Positions 23,000-32,053 of a stretch of 43,741 bases of DNA are shown in pieces; position 1 is the stretch's first letter, and every line of letters begins with the position of its first letter. The notes beneath the pieces were generated by a model. That model did not search any database. It saw only the letters and a list, made by a program, of their open reading frames with translations, and had not been told where the DNA came from. Source of the DNA: Bryobacterales bacterium (GTDB lineage: Bacteria > Acidobacteriota > Terriglobia > Bryobacterales > Bryobacteraceae); assembly GCA_016789745.1 (NCBI GenBank), contig JAEUQF010000487.1:1-43741 (forward strand). The letters are read 5' to 3'. The position numbers were made by a program, and so were the translations under genes.

Positions 23000-25471
23000 A
23001 TGCCGCCGCTCCCCGCTACTACTGTTGGCCTGCTCGCTATGGCGTTTGCCGCTCAGGCCCAGACCGGCAGACCTACGCCGGAGCAACTCGAGTTTTTCGA
23101 AACGCGGATCCGGCCGGTGCTGGCCAAGAATTGTTATTCGTGTCACGGGGCGAACAGCAAGTCGGCGGCTGGCGGGTTGTTCCTGACCACGCAGGCTGCG
23201 TTGTTGCAGGGCGGGCAGTCGGGGCCGGCGGTGTCGCCGGGCAAGCCGGACGAGAGCCTGTTGATCAAGGCCGTACGATATGAAGGGCGCCGCATGCCGC
23301 CGGCGGGCAAGCTGCCGGAGGCGGTGATCGCGGATCTGGAGAAGTGGGTAGCGATGGGCGCGCCGCACGCGCGCGAGTCGGGCACGGCGTGGACGGAATC
23401 CTCGATCGACGTCGCCAAGGGACGGCAGACGTGGGCTTTTCAGACGCCGCGGCTACCGGCGTCCCCGGCGGTGAAGAACGGCAAATGGTCCAAGGAGATC
23501 ATTGACCGGCTGCTGCTGGCGAAGATGGAAGCCAAGCGGCTGACCCCGGCGCCGGATGCGGATAAGGCAACGCTGCTGCGGCGGGTGAGTTTCGACCTGA
23601 CGGGTCTGCCGCCGACGCCAGCGGACTTGCAGGCATTTCTGAACGACAAGCGGCCCGATGCGTATGCGCGCTTAGTGGACCGGCTGCTGGCATCGGAGCG
23701 GTTTGGGGAGCGCTGGGGGCGGCACTGGCTGGATGTGGCCCGGTATGCCGAATCGGTGGGGCGCGGGCGCAACTACGTGATGCCGGTGGCGTGGCGGTAT
23801 CGCGACTGGGTGATCGACGCCTTTAACCAGGATAAGCCCTACAACCAGTTCGTGATGGAGCAGATTGCCGGGGACCTGCTGGCGTCAACGAGCGATAAGC
23901 AGCGCGACCAGCAGTTGATCGCAACGGCTTTTCTGTCGCTCGGCTCGCATGACCTGATTGAGCAGAATCCGCAGATGTTCCGAATGGACGTGATCGATGA
24001 ACAGATTCACGCGACGTCGAAAGCATTTCTGGGGCTGACGGTGGGCTGTGCTCGGTGTCACGACCATAAGTTCGACCCGATTCCCACGGCCGACTACTAC
24101 GCGATGGCGGGGATCTTCCAGAGTACGGAAATGCTGAGCGGATTGCAGCGGCGGCCGCGCGATAACGTGAGCTACTTCAACATGGACCTGCTGGCGAGGT
24201 TGAAGTCTGTGCCTGCCGAAGACCAGCCCGCCTGGATGGCGGACCCGTTAAAGGTGGAGGAGTTCAACAAGCTGCTGGCGCAGATCAATGATGCGCGGAA
24301 CGGGCGGTTCCTGGCGATGGTGCCGGTGAAGCAGCGCAAGCAGATGCTGAATGCCACGCCGCAGCAGCGGCAGCAGAAGATCCGCCAGACGGTGACACAA
24401 CTGTTGGTGCAATTGGACCGCTATGAACTGCCGCATGATCTGGCGATGGCCGTTCGCGAGGGGCGCGCCGCCGACAGCCGCATCCACATCAAAGGCGATC
24501 CGAAGCAGTTGGGGCCGAGCATGCCGCGCGGATTCGTACAGGTGGCGAGTACGCCGGGTCAGACCGGTTTCGAGATCAGGCCGAACGAGAGCGGGCGGTT
24601 GCAGTTGGCGCGGTGGCTGGCGCGCGATGATCATCCGTTAACTGCACGTGTGATGGTGAACCGCATCTGGCATCATCTGTTCGGGCGCGGCATCGTGGCC
24701 ACCGTGGATAACTTCGGCAAAATGGGCGAAGCGCCGACCCATCCGGAACTGCTGGATTACCTTGCGGTGCGATTCGTCAAGCAAGGCTGGTCGACAAAGA
24801 AGATGGTGCGGGAGATTGTGCTGAGCCGGGCTTATCGGATGAGCACGGCGCACTTGGAGCGGAACCACAACGTGGATCCGGATAACAACCTGTTCTGGCG
24901 GCAGAACCGTCGGCGGCTGGAAGTGGAGGCGCTGCGCGATTCGCTGCTGCAGATTGCCGGGAAGCTGGATTTGAGCCGCCCACAGGGGTCGCCCGTGTTC
25001 GGGTTCCGGCGCGGGTTTGACATCGGGCGCGGGGCCGGTGCGCAGATGAAGGACTACTCGGTGTCGATGAACACGCGCAGTGTGTACGTGCCCGTGGTGC
25101 GCAACTTCCTGCCGGCGATGTACGAGGTGTTCGACTTCCCCGAGCCGAGCGAAGTGAAGGGGCGGCGGGAGGTGACCACCGTGCCGACACAGGCGCTGTT
25201 CCTGGTGAACTCGACGTTCGCCATCCAGCAGTCGAAACGGGCCGCCGAGCAGTTGCTGGCCGGGAACGCCGGCGCGTCGGGGCGGGAGCGAGTGCAGCGG
25301 GCTTACAGAGAAGTGCTGGCGCGTGAGGCGCGGGCGGACGAGATTGAGAAGTCGCTGCAGTTTCTGGACGCGATTCGCTCGGAGGCGGGTGCGGCTCCGG
25401 ATGAGAAGACCGCGTGGGCGCGTTTCTACCAGGCGCTGTTCGCCAGCGCCGAGTTCCGTTATCGCAGCTAG
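23000..25471 (+). CDS. PSCyt1-DUF1549-DUF1553 secreted protein
   Basis: The 823-residue protein is of the Planctomycetes/Acidobacteria type. The N-terminus is a signal peptide (VGLLAMAFAAQAQTG). A cytochrome-like PSCyt1 segment carries CYSCH (about residue 44) and AGGLFLTT; DUF1549 has RRVSFDLTGLPPTP and RYAESVGRGRNY; CARCHDHKFDPIP is a second CxxCH. DUF1553 (PSD1) contains MVNRIWHHLFGRGIV and NRRRLEVEALRDS. AGGAG lies only 2-4 bases before the ATG at 23000, and a GTG at 22997 overlaps it. The DUF1501 gene follows after 10 bp. These pairs are widespread in polysaccharide-degrading bacteria; biochemical function is not established. Confidence 0.93.
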   Translation: MPPLPATTVGLLAMAFAAQAQTGRPTPEQLEFFETRIRPVLAKNCYSCHGANSKSAAGGLFLTTQAALLQGGQSGPAVSPGKPDESLLIKAVRYEGRRMPPAGKLPEAVIADLEKWVAMGAPHARESGTAWTESSIDVAKGRQTWAFQTPRLPASPAVKNGKWSKEIIDRLLLAKMEAKRLTPAPDADKATLLRRVSFDLTGLPPTPADLQAFLNDKRPDAYARLVDRLLASERFGERWGRHWLDVARYAESVGRGRNYVMPVAWRYRDWVIDAFNQDKPYNQFVMEQIAGDLLASTSDKQRDQQLIATAFLSLGSHDLIEQNPQMFRMDVIDEQIHATSKAFLGLTVGCARCHDHKFDPIPTADYYAMAGIFQSTEMLSGLQRRPRDNVSYFNMDLLARLKSVPAEDQPAWMADPLKVEEFNKLLAQINDARNGRFLAMVPVKQRKQMLNATPQQRQQKIRQTVTQLLVQLDRYELPHDLAMAVREGRAADSRIHIKGDPKQLGPSMPRGFVQVASTPGQTGFEIRPNESGRLQLARWLARDDHPLTARVMVNRIWHHLFGRGIVATVDNFGKMGEAPTHPELLDYLAVRFVKQGWSTKKMVREIVLSRAYRMSTAHLERNHNVDPDNNLFWRQNRRRLEVEALRDSLLQIAGKLDLSRPQGSPVFGFRRGFDIGRGAGAQMKDYSVSMNTRSVYVPVVRNFLPAMYEVFDFPEPSEVKGRREVTTVPTQALFLVNSTFAIQQSKRAAEQLLAGNAGASGRERVQRAYREVLAREARADEIEKSLQFLDAIRSEAGAAPDEKTAWARFYQALFASAEFRYRS

Positions 25472-25481
25472 GGAGATCCGC

Positions 25482-26804
25482 ATGAATCGCCGTCAATTGT
25501 TGCAATCGCTGGGTTCGGGACTTGGCTATCTGGCCTTCGCGGGCATGGCCAGCGCGGCCAAGCAGGGGTACCAGAGCCCACTGGCGCCGCGCGCCGCGCA
25601 CTTCCCTGCCCGCGCCAAGCGCGTGATTTTTCTGTTCATGCAGGGCGCGCCCAGCCAGCATGAGACGTTCGACTACAACCCGGAACTGAAGGCGGCGGCC
25701 GAGAAGAGCAACGGCGCGCTGATTGCGCCGGCGTTTGCGTTTAAGCCGAGCGGGCAGAGCGGACTGCCGGTATCGGAGTTGTTCCCGAACCTGGCGTCGC
25801 ATGCCGATGATCTGTGTTTATTGAATGGCATGCACACCGATTCGCCGGCGCACCCGCAGGCAACCATCCAGATGCATACCGGCAGCTTCAACTTCGTGCG
25901 GCCGAGCATGGGAGCGTGGGTGGTGTACGGGCTGGGAACGGAGAACCAGAATCTGCCGGGCTTCATCACGGTGAATCCGGCGGCACTGGGCGGTGCGACC
26001 AACTACGGGTCGGCCTTCTTGCCGGCGTCCTACCAAGGCACGCCGTACTTTACGCGGACCGGCAAGCTGCCGAACATCTCGAATCCGGAGATGGCGCCGG
26101 AGCAGCAGCGCAAGCAGATTGACCTGATCCAGTCGATGAACCAGGACTACCTGTCGCGGGCGAAGCAGGATGCCGAGGTGGAGGGCATCATTGAGTCCTA
26201 CGAGATGGCGTTCCGGATGCAGTCGGCTGTGCCGGGAATTCTGGATTGGAAGAGCGAGCCGGCCGAGACGCGGAAGCTATACGGGCTGGATAACCGGGTG
26301 ACGCAGGGGTTCGGGACGCAGTGTCTGCTGGCGCGGCGGCTGGCCGAATCCGGCGTGCGGTTTATCGAGGTGTCGCACGGCAATTGGGATCACCACAACG
26401 CACTTCGGCAGCGGATTACGCAGACCTCGGCGGAGATTGATAAGCCGATCGCCGGGTTATTGGCGGATTTGAAGGCGCGCGGGATGCTGCAGGACACGCT
26501 GGTGGTGTGGGGCGGCGAGTTCGGGCGCACGACGAACGGGCAGAACGGCGATGGGCGCAACCATAACAATCGCGGCTTTACGATGTGGATGGCGGGCGCG
26601 GGCGTGAAGGGCGGGATGAGGTATGGGGCTTGCGATCCGGTGAGCGGCAGCGCGGTGTCAGGTAAGGTGCACCTGCACGATCTGCATGCGACGATTCTGC
26701 ACTTGATGGGGCTGGACCATACACGGTTGACTTATCGGTATGGGGGACGCGATTTCCGGTTGACGGATGTGCATGGGAACGTGGTAAAGGAGATTCTGGG
26801 GTAG
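25482..26804 (+). CDS. DUF1501 family secreted protein
   Basis: A 440-residue partner of the preceding DUF1549/1553 protein. The start at 25482 (MNRRQLLQSLGSGLGYL, preceded by AGGGAGA) gives a twin-arginine-like signal, though RR is followed by QLLQSLG rather than the strict SRRxFLK. Conserved stretches are VIFLFMQGAPSQHETFDYN, LLNGMHTDSPAHPQA, FIEVSHGNWDHHNALRQ and VVWGGEFGRT, typical of DUF1501, a sulfatase-like fold. The frame is open upstream to 25323, but that part overlaps the preceding coding end. It is encoded in the standard order seen in other genomes. Confidence 0.93.
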   Translation: MNRRQLLQSLGSGLGYLAFAGMASAAKQGYQSPLAPRAAHFPARAKRVIFLFMQGAPSQHETFDYNPELKAAAEKSNGALIAPAFAFKPSGQSGLPVSELFPNLASHADDLCLLNGMHTDSPAHPQATIQMHTGSFNFVRPSMGAWVVYGLGTENQNLPGFITVNPAALGGATNYGSAFLPASYQGTPYFTRTGKLPNISNPEMAPEQQRKQIDLIQSMNQDYLSRAKQDAEVEGIIESYEMAFRMQSAVPGILDWKSEPAETRKLYGLDNRVTQGFGTQCLLARRLAESGVRFIEVSHGNWDHHNALRQRITQTSAEIDKPIAGLLADLKARGMLQDTLVVWGGEFGRTTNGQNGDGRNHNNRGFTMWMAGAGVKGGMRYGACDPVSGSAVSGKVHLHDLHATILHLMGLDHTRLTYRYGGRDFRLTDVHGNVVKEILG

Positions 26805-26849
26805 CGGCATTCGCGATTCTCGAATTTCGAAAATACCCGCCGCGCGCCC

Positions 26850-27276
26850 GATTCCACATTTGCCGGCGAGTTGAAGTTGAGTCCCTCGGAGGTGCACGCG
26901 TGTGTCAGGCGTGCCCAGGTCGGCGAGTTGCTCCACGGGCCGGCGATGCAAGAATGCTCCGAACATGACGACGCTGGACGAGTTCCTGCTCCACGGCTTG
27001 CGCTACGCATTTCGGGCTGAACGCGTGGGGATGACGCGAGCCGTAGCAACCTGACACGGCGCAGCCCCGCTGAAAGGGCTCCCCGCGGCATCCGACGAAC
27101 CGGTGCCGGTCTAGCCATGGCCGGAGCGGAAACAGCGGGGGCTTGCATTCGACCCCCTGTATCGGACAGCTCCACAATCGGCCCTGCGCGACCCGGCATC
27201 GTACGAACTACTGGTTTTAACGGATGCCTTGCGTGATGGGAGGGTTAGGGAGCGCAAGATCGCGGTTACGTTCCCT
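26850..27276 (+). pseudogene. Decayed gene: winged-helix-like hypothetical protein
   Basis: Reading one frame, ELKLSPSEVHACVRRAQVGE and LLHGPAM appear from 26868. A one-base shift near 26950 moves the homology to the next frame, which continues as MTTLDEFLLHGLRYAF, then GMTRAVAT and an in-frame TGA (27052-27054). The homology resumes with HGAAPLKGLPAASDEPVPV, a TAG (27112-27114) where a Trp codon TGG is expected, then PWPERKQRGLAFDPLYRTAP and a tail ending RERKIA. These segments resemble a conserved bacterial family of ~200-residue hypothetical proteins. With a frameshift and two nonsense codons, it is a pseudogene. No start codon is identifiable; the ends are approximate. Confidence 0.75.
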
Positions 27277-27301
27277 ACTACGGGGGGCGCATGTCTCGAT
27301 C

Positions 27302-27370
27302 CACTGGCAGGGTGCTGAAAAAGCCCCGTCTCGGACTTAGCCAGAGATGTTTCTCCGCAGCCTGCTAGTG
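27302..27370. repeat. 69-bp imperfect inverted repeat (mobile-element end-like)
   Basis: The left arm 27302-27322 (CACTGGCAGGGTGCTGAAAA and one more base) and the reverse complement of 27350-27370 (CACTAGCAGGCTGCGGAGAA and one more base) match at 17 of 21 positions, with a 27-base centre. The GCTGAAAAA and GCCTGCTAG ends recall terminal repeats of some insertion sequences. There is no transposase, so this is a MITE-like or solo-end remnant. Confidence 0.5.
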
Positions 27371-27410
27371 TCCTGACGCGCCCACTCACAATCACTGCGA
27401 TGATAGAGGT

Positions 27411-28427
27411 ATGACTGCTGCGGAGCGGGACAGGTACTCCCGCCAGATTCTGTTTCCGGGGATCGGGGAGACAGGCCAGAAGAAGTTGTTGGAATCGCGG
27501 GTGGCGGTGGTGGGATGTGGGGCGTTGGGATCCTTTCATGCCGGGGCGCTGGCGCGGGCCGGCGTGGGCCACCTGACCCTCATTGATCGCGACTATGTCG
27601 AAGCCAGCAACCTGCAGCGGCAGTGGCTGTATGAGGAGGAAGATGCGGCCCAGGCTCTGCCGAAAGCCGTGGCGGCGGCGAACCGGCTGGCGCGCATCAA
27701 CAGCAGTGTCAACGTAACGCCGGTAGTGGCCGATCTCACACCCGCGAACATCGCCGACACGCTGGAAGGTGCCACGCTGCTCCTGGACGGAACCGACAAT
27801 TTCGACACCCGCTACCTGATCAACGACTATGCCGTGTCGGAGAACATCCCGTGGATCTACGGGGCCGCGGTCGGCAGCTACGGGCTGGTGATGCCGGTGC
27901 TGCCGGGCGAAACCGCGTGTTTAAAATGCCTGTATCCGGAACCGCCATCGGGCGCGCAGCCCACCTGCGAAACCGCGGGCGTGGTAAACACCATCACCGC
28001 TATCATTGCCAGCCTGCAGGTGAGCCTGGCCTACCAGGTGCTGGTGGGGGGTGAGGTGCCGCGGCAGATCACCACCATCGACATCTGGAGCGGCGCCATG
28101 CGGACCCGGAAACAGCCCGTGCGCGATCCCGATTGCCCGGCCTGCGGACGGCGCGAGTTCGTCCACCTGGAGGGCCGCCGGCGCGTGCCGGTCAGCCTCT
28201 GCGGCCGCAACGCGGTGCAGTTGCACGAGCGGGCGCGGCCCTTGGATCTGGCGGACCTGGCGTCGCGGCTGGAGCCACTAGGGGCAGTTCGGCGCAACGA
28301 ATTTGCACTGCGCTTCGTCTTATCGCCTTACGAGTTGACCATCTTCCCGGACGGGCGGGCCATCATCAAAGGCACCACCGATGTTGGCGTGGCGCGCAGC
28401 CTGTACGCCCGCTACGTGGGGAGTTGA
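27411..28427 (+). CDS. ThiF/MoeB-like E1 adenylyltransferase
   Basis: The protein has 338 residues. Hallmarks are the nucleotide loop GCGALG at 35-40, LTLIDRDYVEASNLQRQWLY, and the zinc-binding cysteine pairs CLKC (170-173) and CPAC (242-245). A candidate catalytic cysteine is Cys186 in PTCETAGVVNT. Such E1-like enzymes adenylate the C-terminal glycine of small ubiquitin-like sulfur carriers (MoaD, ThiS). The last ~90 residues form an extra domain rather than a rhodanese. No MoaD/ThiS partner is encoded in this window. AGAGG precedes the ATG. Confidence 0.9.
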   Translation: MTAAERDRYSRQILFPGIGETGQKKLLESRVAVVGCGALGSFHAGALARAGVGHLTLIDRDYVEASNLQRQWLYEEEDAAQALPKAVAAANRLARINSSVNVTPVVADLTPANIADTLEGATLLLDGTDNFDTRYLINDYAVSENIPWIYGAAVGSYGLVMPVLPGETACLKCLYPEPPSGAQPTCETAGVVNTITAIIASLQVSLAYQVLVGGEVPRQITTIDIWSGAMRTRKQPVRDPDCPACGRREFVHLEGRRRVPVSLCGRNAVQLHERARPLDLADLASRLEPLGAVRRNEFALRFVLSPYELTIFPDGRAIIKGTTDVGVARSLYARYVGS

Positions 28428-28457
28428 GGCAGCCGCTTGGTATCCTTAGGTTTTCCG

Positions 28458-30743
28458 ATGATGCGCTACGCGCGCCCACTCTTCCTGATCGCGATCCTGG
28501 GGATTTCGATCTACCTGGTGAAAACGTACCGCGAACGCGTCGCCGAATTGCGGCGGAACGCGCCGGCGGCGCCACGCACGCTGCCGCGCGATACCAAGTC
28601 GGTGGCCAGCGATTGGACCTGGGAGAAGAGTTCGGGCGACGGACCGGCGGTGTCGGTGCGCGCCAGAGGTTTCCGGGAGATCAAGGCCCCCAGCCAATTT
28701 GAGCTCGAAAAGGTGGAGTTGAAGATCTACCGCCAGGATGGCAAGACGTTTGACCATGTGACGACGGATAAAGCGATCTTCGATATCGCCGAGAAGTTCC
28801 TCTATTCGGAGGGACAAGCCGATATCACGATGGGGGTGGGCGAAGGGGAGGAGAGCGCGCCGCACCGTCTGGTTCGTATTCAGTCTTCCGGCATTCGGTT
28901 CGACAGCGCGACTGGCAAAGCCGAAACGGAGCGTGAGGCTACGTTTCAGACGGCTCGCGGGGAGGGCCGGGCGGTGGGCGCCGTCTATGATCCGGCTACC
29001 AAGGAGTTGCTGCTGAAAAAGCAGGCACAGGTCATTTGGGCCGACAAGGGGCCTAAGCCGCGGCCCATGAGAGTGGAATCCGACCAGATGATCTACAAGG
29101 AGACCGAGCAGAAGGTGCTGCTATCGCCCTGGGCGAAGCTCACGCGCGGCCGGATGCGTCTGGAAGGAGCCGGGGCGGAGGTGCTGCTGTCGGACGAAGG
29201 CATCCGCGAAGTGAACACGACGAAGGCCAAGGGCGTCGACCAGCAACCGGGACAGACACTGGCCTATAGCGCCGATAACCTGCAGGTGAAGTTGAATGAG
29301 AAGAGCGAAGTGGAGCGGTTGGAAGCCACCGGCAACGCCCGGCTCTCGAACACGTCGGCAGCGGCGGTGACGACGACTACGGCGAATCGCGTGGACATGA
29401 GCTTTGCGGCCACCGATAACGAGAGCATTCTTCAGAATGTAGTGGCGCAGGGTGGAACGGTGATCGAATCCAAGCCCGCCTCGCGCGGAGACCGGCCGCC
29501 GGGAGAGACGAAGGTCCTGCGCAGCGAGGTAGTGAAACTGCAGATGCGCCACGGCGGGCAGGAGATCGAAACGCTGGACACCGAAACGCCCGCGGTGCTG
29601 GAATTTCTGCCGAATGCGGCCGGGCAGAAGAAACGGCGCGTGGACGGCGAGCGCATGCATCTGACCTACGGCGAGCGCAACCAGTTGGAGAACCTGAAGG
29701 TGATGCAGGCGGCGACCCGTACCGAGAATGAGCCGAAGCAGGGCAAGCCGCAACCGCCCTCGCTGACCTGGAGCAAGGAGATGCAGGCGCTCTTCTCGCC
29801 GACCGGAGAGATGATCCGGCTGGAGCAATGGGGCGCCTTCCGGTATGAGGAAGGCGAGCGCAAGGCGCGTAGCGAGCGGGCGCTGCTGGACCAGGCGGCC
29901 AATCGCATCACGCTGGTGCAGGGAGCCCGGGTGTGGGACAACACCGGATCCACCAATGCCGACCAGATCATATTGGACCAGCGCACGGAAGACTTCGTAG
30001 CCGACGGCCACGTCACCTCCAGCCGCCTGCCGGAGCGCAAGGAAGCAAAGAAGGGCGAATCGGGTATGTTGTCGGGCGACGCGCCGCTGCAGGCGAAGGC
30101 CATGAAGATGACTACCTTCGAAAAGCAGACGCGCATCTTGTATGAAGGCCCCGGGTCGACGCTTTGGCAGGGTGCCGACCGCATTACGGCGGACCGCATC
30201 GAGATCGACCGGCCGAACTCGACGCTGCGCGCCGATGGACGGGTGACCAGCCAGTTGCTGGACCGTCGCAAGGCGGACCCCAAGGCGAAACGGCAGACCG
30301 CGCAGGTGTACACCATCGTCAACGCGCCCTCACTGGTCTATACCGACAAGGACCGTCTGGCGCACTACACGGGCGGCGTGAAGCTGGTACGGCCGAACCT
30401 GGACGTCGTGTCCCGCGAACTGCGGGCATTTCTGACTCCGGAATCGAAGGAGCCGGCCAAGGAAGGCGCGAGCGAGGGCACCAGTCTGGACAGGGCCTTC
30501 GCCGATGGCGATGTCGTCATTGTGCAAACCGCACCGGGGCGCACGCGGAAGGGCACTTCGCAGCACGCCGAATACTATCCGAAGGAAGAACGCATTGTGC
30601 TGGAGAAGGGCGATCCGGTGCTGGAGGACAGCGCCAAGGGCGTCACCCGTGGCGAACAGCTCACCTACTATGCTAACGATGAGAGATTGCTGGTGAACGG
30701 GGTCCCTGTCAAACCGGCGGTAACGAAGGTTCGCCGCAAATAG
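28458..30743 (+). CDS. LptC/LptA-like fusion protein for lipopolysaccharide transport
   Basis: The 761-residue product starts at ATG 28458; the frame also opens at TTG 28437, but the ATG gives a typical N-terminal anchor (YARPLFLIAILGISIYLV). A LptC-like beta-jellyroll covers ~residues 45-180 (KVELKIYRQDGKTFDHVTTD). The rest repeats OstA/LptA-type strands, for example AYSADNLQVKLNEKSEVERL, TNADQIILDQRTEDFVADGH and AEYYPKEERIVLEKGDPVL. In E. coli, LptC and LptA are separate; here one chain probably forms the periplasmic bridge. It is directly followed, after 7 bp, by the LptB ATPase gene, strongly supporting the role. Confidence 0.85.
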   Translation: MMRYARPLFLIAILGISIYLVKTYRERVAELRRNAPAAPRTLPRDTKSVASDWTWEKSSGDGPAVSVRARGFREIKAPSQFELEKVELKIYRQDGKTFDHVTTDKAIFDIAEKFLYSEGQADITMGVGEGEESAPHRLVRIQSSGIRFDSATGKAETEREATFQTARGEGRAVGAVYDPATKELLLKKQAQVIWADKGPKPRPMRVESDQMIYKETEQKVLLSPWAKLTRGRMRLEGAGAEVLLSDEGIREVNTTKAKGVDQQPGQTLAYSADNLQVKLNEKSEVERLEATGNARLSNTSAAAVTTTTANRVDMSFAATDNESILQNVVAQGGTVIESKPASRGDRPPGETKVLRSEVVKLQMRHGGQEIETLDTETPAVLEFLPNAAGQKKRRVDGERMHLTYGERNQLENLKVMQAATRTENEPKQGKPQPPSLTWSKEMQALFSPTGEMIRLEQWGAFRYEEGERKARSERALLDQAANRITLVQGARVWDNTGSTNADQIILDQRTEDFVADGHVTSSRLPERKEAKKGESGMLSGDAPLQAKAMKMTTFEKQTRILYEGPGSTLWQGADRITADRIEIDRPNSTLRADGRVTSQLLDRRKADPKAKRQTAQVYTIVNAPSLVYTDKDRLAHYTGGVKLVRPNLDVVSRELRAFLTPESKEPAKEGASEGTSLDRAFADGDVVIVQTAPGRTRKGTSQHAEYYPKEERIVLEKGDPVLEDSAKGVTRGEQLTYYANDERLLVNGVPVKPAVTKVRRK

Positions 30744-30750
30744 CCGATTC

Positions 30751-31473
30751 ATGCCGATCTTGCAGACAACGGAACTGAGCAAGTCCTACCGTGGCCGGAA
30801 GGTAGTGGACGGTGTGTCCATCTCGGTGTCGCAGGGGGAGGTGGTCGGCCTGTTGGGGCCGAACGGCGCAGGCAAGACGACCTCGTTCTACATGATCGTC
30901 GGGCTGGTACCCCCCGATTCCGGCAAGGTGATGCTGGACGAAAGGGACATCACCCCGCTGGCGATGTATGAGCGGGCGCGCAGCGGCATCAGCTATCTGC
31001 CGCAGGAAGCCTCTGTGTTCCGCCGCCTGACGGTGGAAGAGAACCTCATGGCGATTCTCGAAACCCTGCCCATGTCCGGCAGCCGACGGAAGGCGCGGAT
31101 GACCGAACTCATCGAAATGATGGGGTTGGCGAAGGTGCGGCAGAGCAAGGGTTATGTGCTATCGGGGGGCGAACGGCGGCGCGTGGAGATCGCACGATCG
31201 CTGGTGATTGAGCCGAGTTTCCTGCTGCTCGATGAGCCGTTCTCCGGCATCGATCCGATCCAGGTCATGGAGTTGCAACGCGTCGTGTTCGACCTGAAAC
31301 GCAGCGGCATCGGCATTCTGGTCACCGACCACAATGTGCGCGAGACGCTGGCCGTTACCGACCGCGCCTATATCATCAACAATGGCCGTATTTTCCGCGC
31401 CGGTACGCCGGAGGCGCTGGGGCGGGATCCCGAGGTGAAGCGCATCTACCTGGGAGAGAACTTCCAACTCTGA
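30751..31473 (+). CDS. lptB: LptB, LPS export ABC ATPase
   Basis: This 240-residue ABC ATPase closely follows the LptB pattern. Walker A is GPNGAGKT at 36-43. A Q-loop region reads ISYLPQEASVFRRLTVEENL, the signature is LSGGERRRVEIARSL, Walker B is FLLLDEPFSGIDPI, and the H-loop is VTDHNVRETL. The SISYLPQEASVFRRLT and ISYLPQ stretches are highly typical of LptB. The protein powers extraction of LPS from the inner membrane with LptF/LptG, which are not in this window. It is 7 bp downstream of the LptC/LptA-like gene and overlaps crcB by one base. Confidence 0.95.
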   Translation: MPILQTTELSKSYRGRKVVDGVSISVSQGEVVGLLGPNGAGKTTSFYMIVGLVPPDSGKVMLDERDITPLAMYERARSGISYLPQEASVFRRLTVEENLMAILETLPMSGSRRKARMTELIEMMGLAKVRQSKGYVLSGGERRRVEIARSLVIEPSFLLLDEPFSGIDPIQVMELQRVVFDLKRSGIGILVTDHNVRETLAVTDRAYIINNGRIFRAGTPEALGRDPEVKRIYLGENFQL

Positions 31474-31841
31474 TGAACGCTTATCTGTGGGTGGCACTCG
31501 GCAGCGCGCTGGGCGGAATGGCCCGGTACTGGGTGGGGTCGCATCTGGCGCCCACCGCTGTGCACCTGGGCTTTCCCGCAGGCACGCTATTGATCAATGT
31601 GCTGGGGGGCTTCGTGATTGGGGTGGCATCCGGTTGGATGGAGATGCAGACGGTGCGCTGGTTCGTGATGACCGGCATCTGCGGGGGCTTCACAACGTTC
31701 TCCGCCTTTAGCCTGGAAATGCTGCAGTTAAGCCATACCGGGCAGAGCGGGCGTGCGGCGCTGTATGGGTTCATGAGTGTGCTGCTGTGCTTTGGCAGTG
31801 TAGGCGCGGGCTCGTTGTTGGCACGAAGTATACGGGCTTGA
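31473..31841 (+). CDS. crcB: CrcB/Fluc fluoride channel
   Basis: A 122-residue four-TM fluoride exporter. The diagnostic GGFTTFSAFSLE motif is at ~residues 72-83, and the N-terminal Gly-Ser-Ala-Leu-Gly-Gly-Met-Ala-Arg-Tyr precedes it. The TGATG overlap with lptB (stop at 31471, start at 31473) indicates translational coupling. It forms a dual-topology dimer in the inner membrane. I see no fluoride riboswitch immediately upstream, since this region is coding sequence. Confidence 0.95.
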   Translation: MNAYLWVALGSALGGMARYWVGSHLAPTAVHLGFPAGTLLINVLGGFVIGVASGWMEMQTVRWFVMTGICGGFTTFSAFSLEMLQLSHTGQSGRAALYGFMSVLLCFGSVGAGSLLARSIRA

Positions 31842-31955
31842 CGAAAAACTTTCTAAGGTCCCATTGAAAAGACAGGCGTTTTACGGAGTGCGGCAAACTG
31901 GCGTTCGGCTGAGCACGGAGCACGGGCGGGCGTAAGACAGCTTGGGGATTCCCCT

Positions 31956-31990
31956 AGATCGGAGGGGAAGAAACACCCTAGTTCCGATCT
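31956..31990. repeat. Inverted repeat in the 212-bp gap after crcB
   Basis: AGATCGGA (31956-31963) and TCCGATCT (31983-31990) form a perfect 8-bp stem with a 19-base loop, followed by TTCTCGGGCG. It could terminate the crcB transcript or serve as an operator ahead of the activator gene. The rest of the gap (31842-32053) shows no ORF of note and no clean -24/-12 element. Confidence 0.5.
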
Positions 31991-32053
31991 TTCTCGGGCG
32001 ATCTCTCGATTCAAGCTCCGGCCTATCCCTCCGATGAAAAGTGTGGAGTTGGA

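Noticed and set aside
26732..27199. Minus-strand open frame of 155 codons over the gene gap
   Set aside because: It is Arg/Pro-rich without recognisable motifs and overlaps the plus-strand pseudogene, whose homology is clear.
27111..27572. Minus-strand open frame of 153 codons crossing into the ThiF-like gene
   Set aside because: It is antisense to a protein with well-conserved motifs and shows no domain of its own.
31380..31473. Possible fluoride riboswitch ahead of crcB
   Set aside because: The sequence upstream is the lptB coding end and overlaps the start; there is no room for a riboswitch.
31842..32053. Sigma-54 promoter ahead of the activator
   Set aside because: The nearest GG...GC pair (around TGGCGTTCGGCTGAGC) has the wrong spacing.
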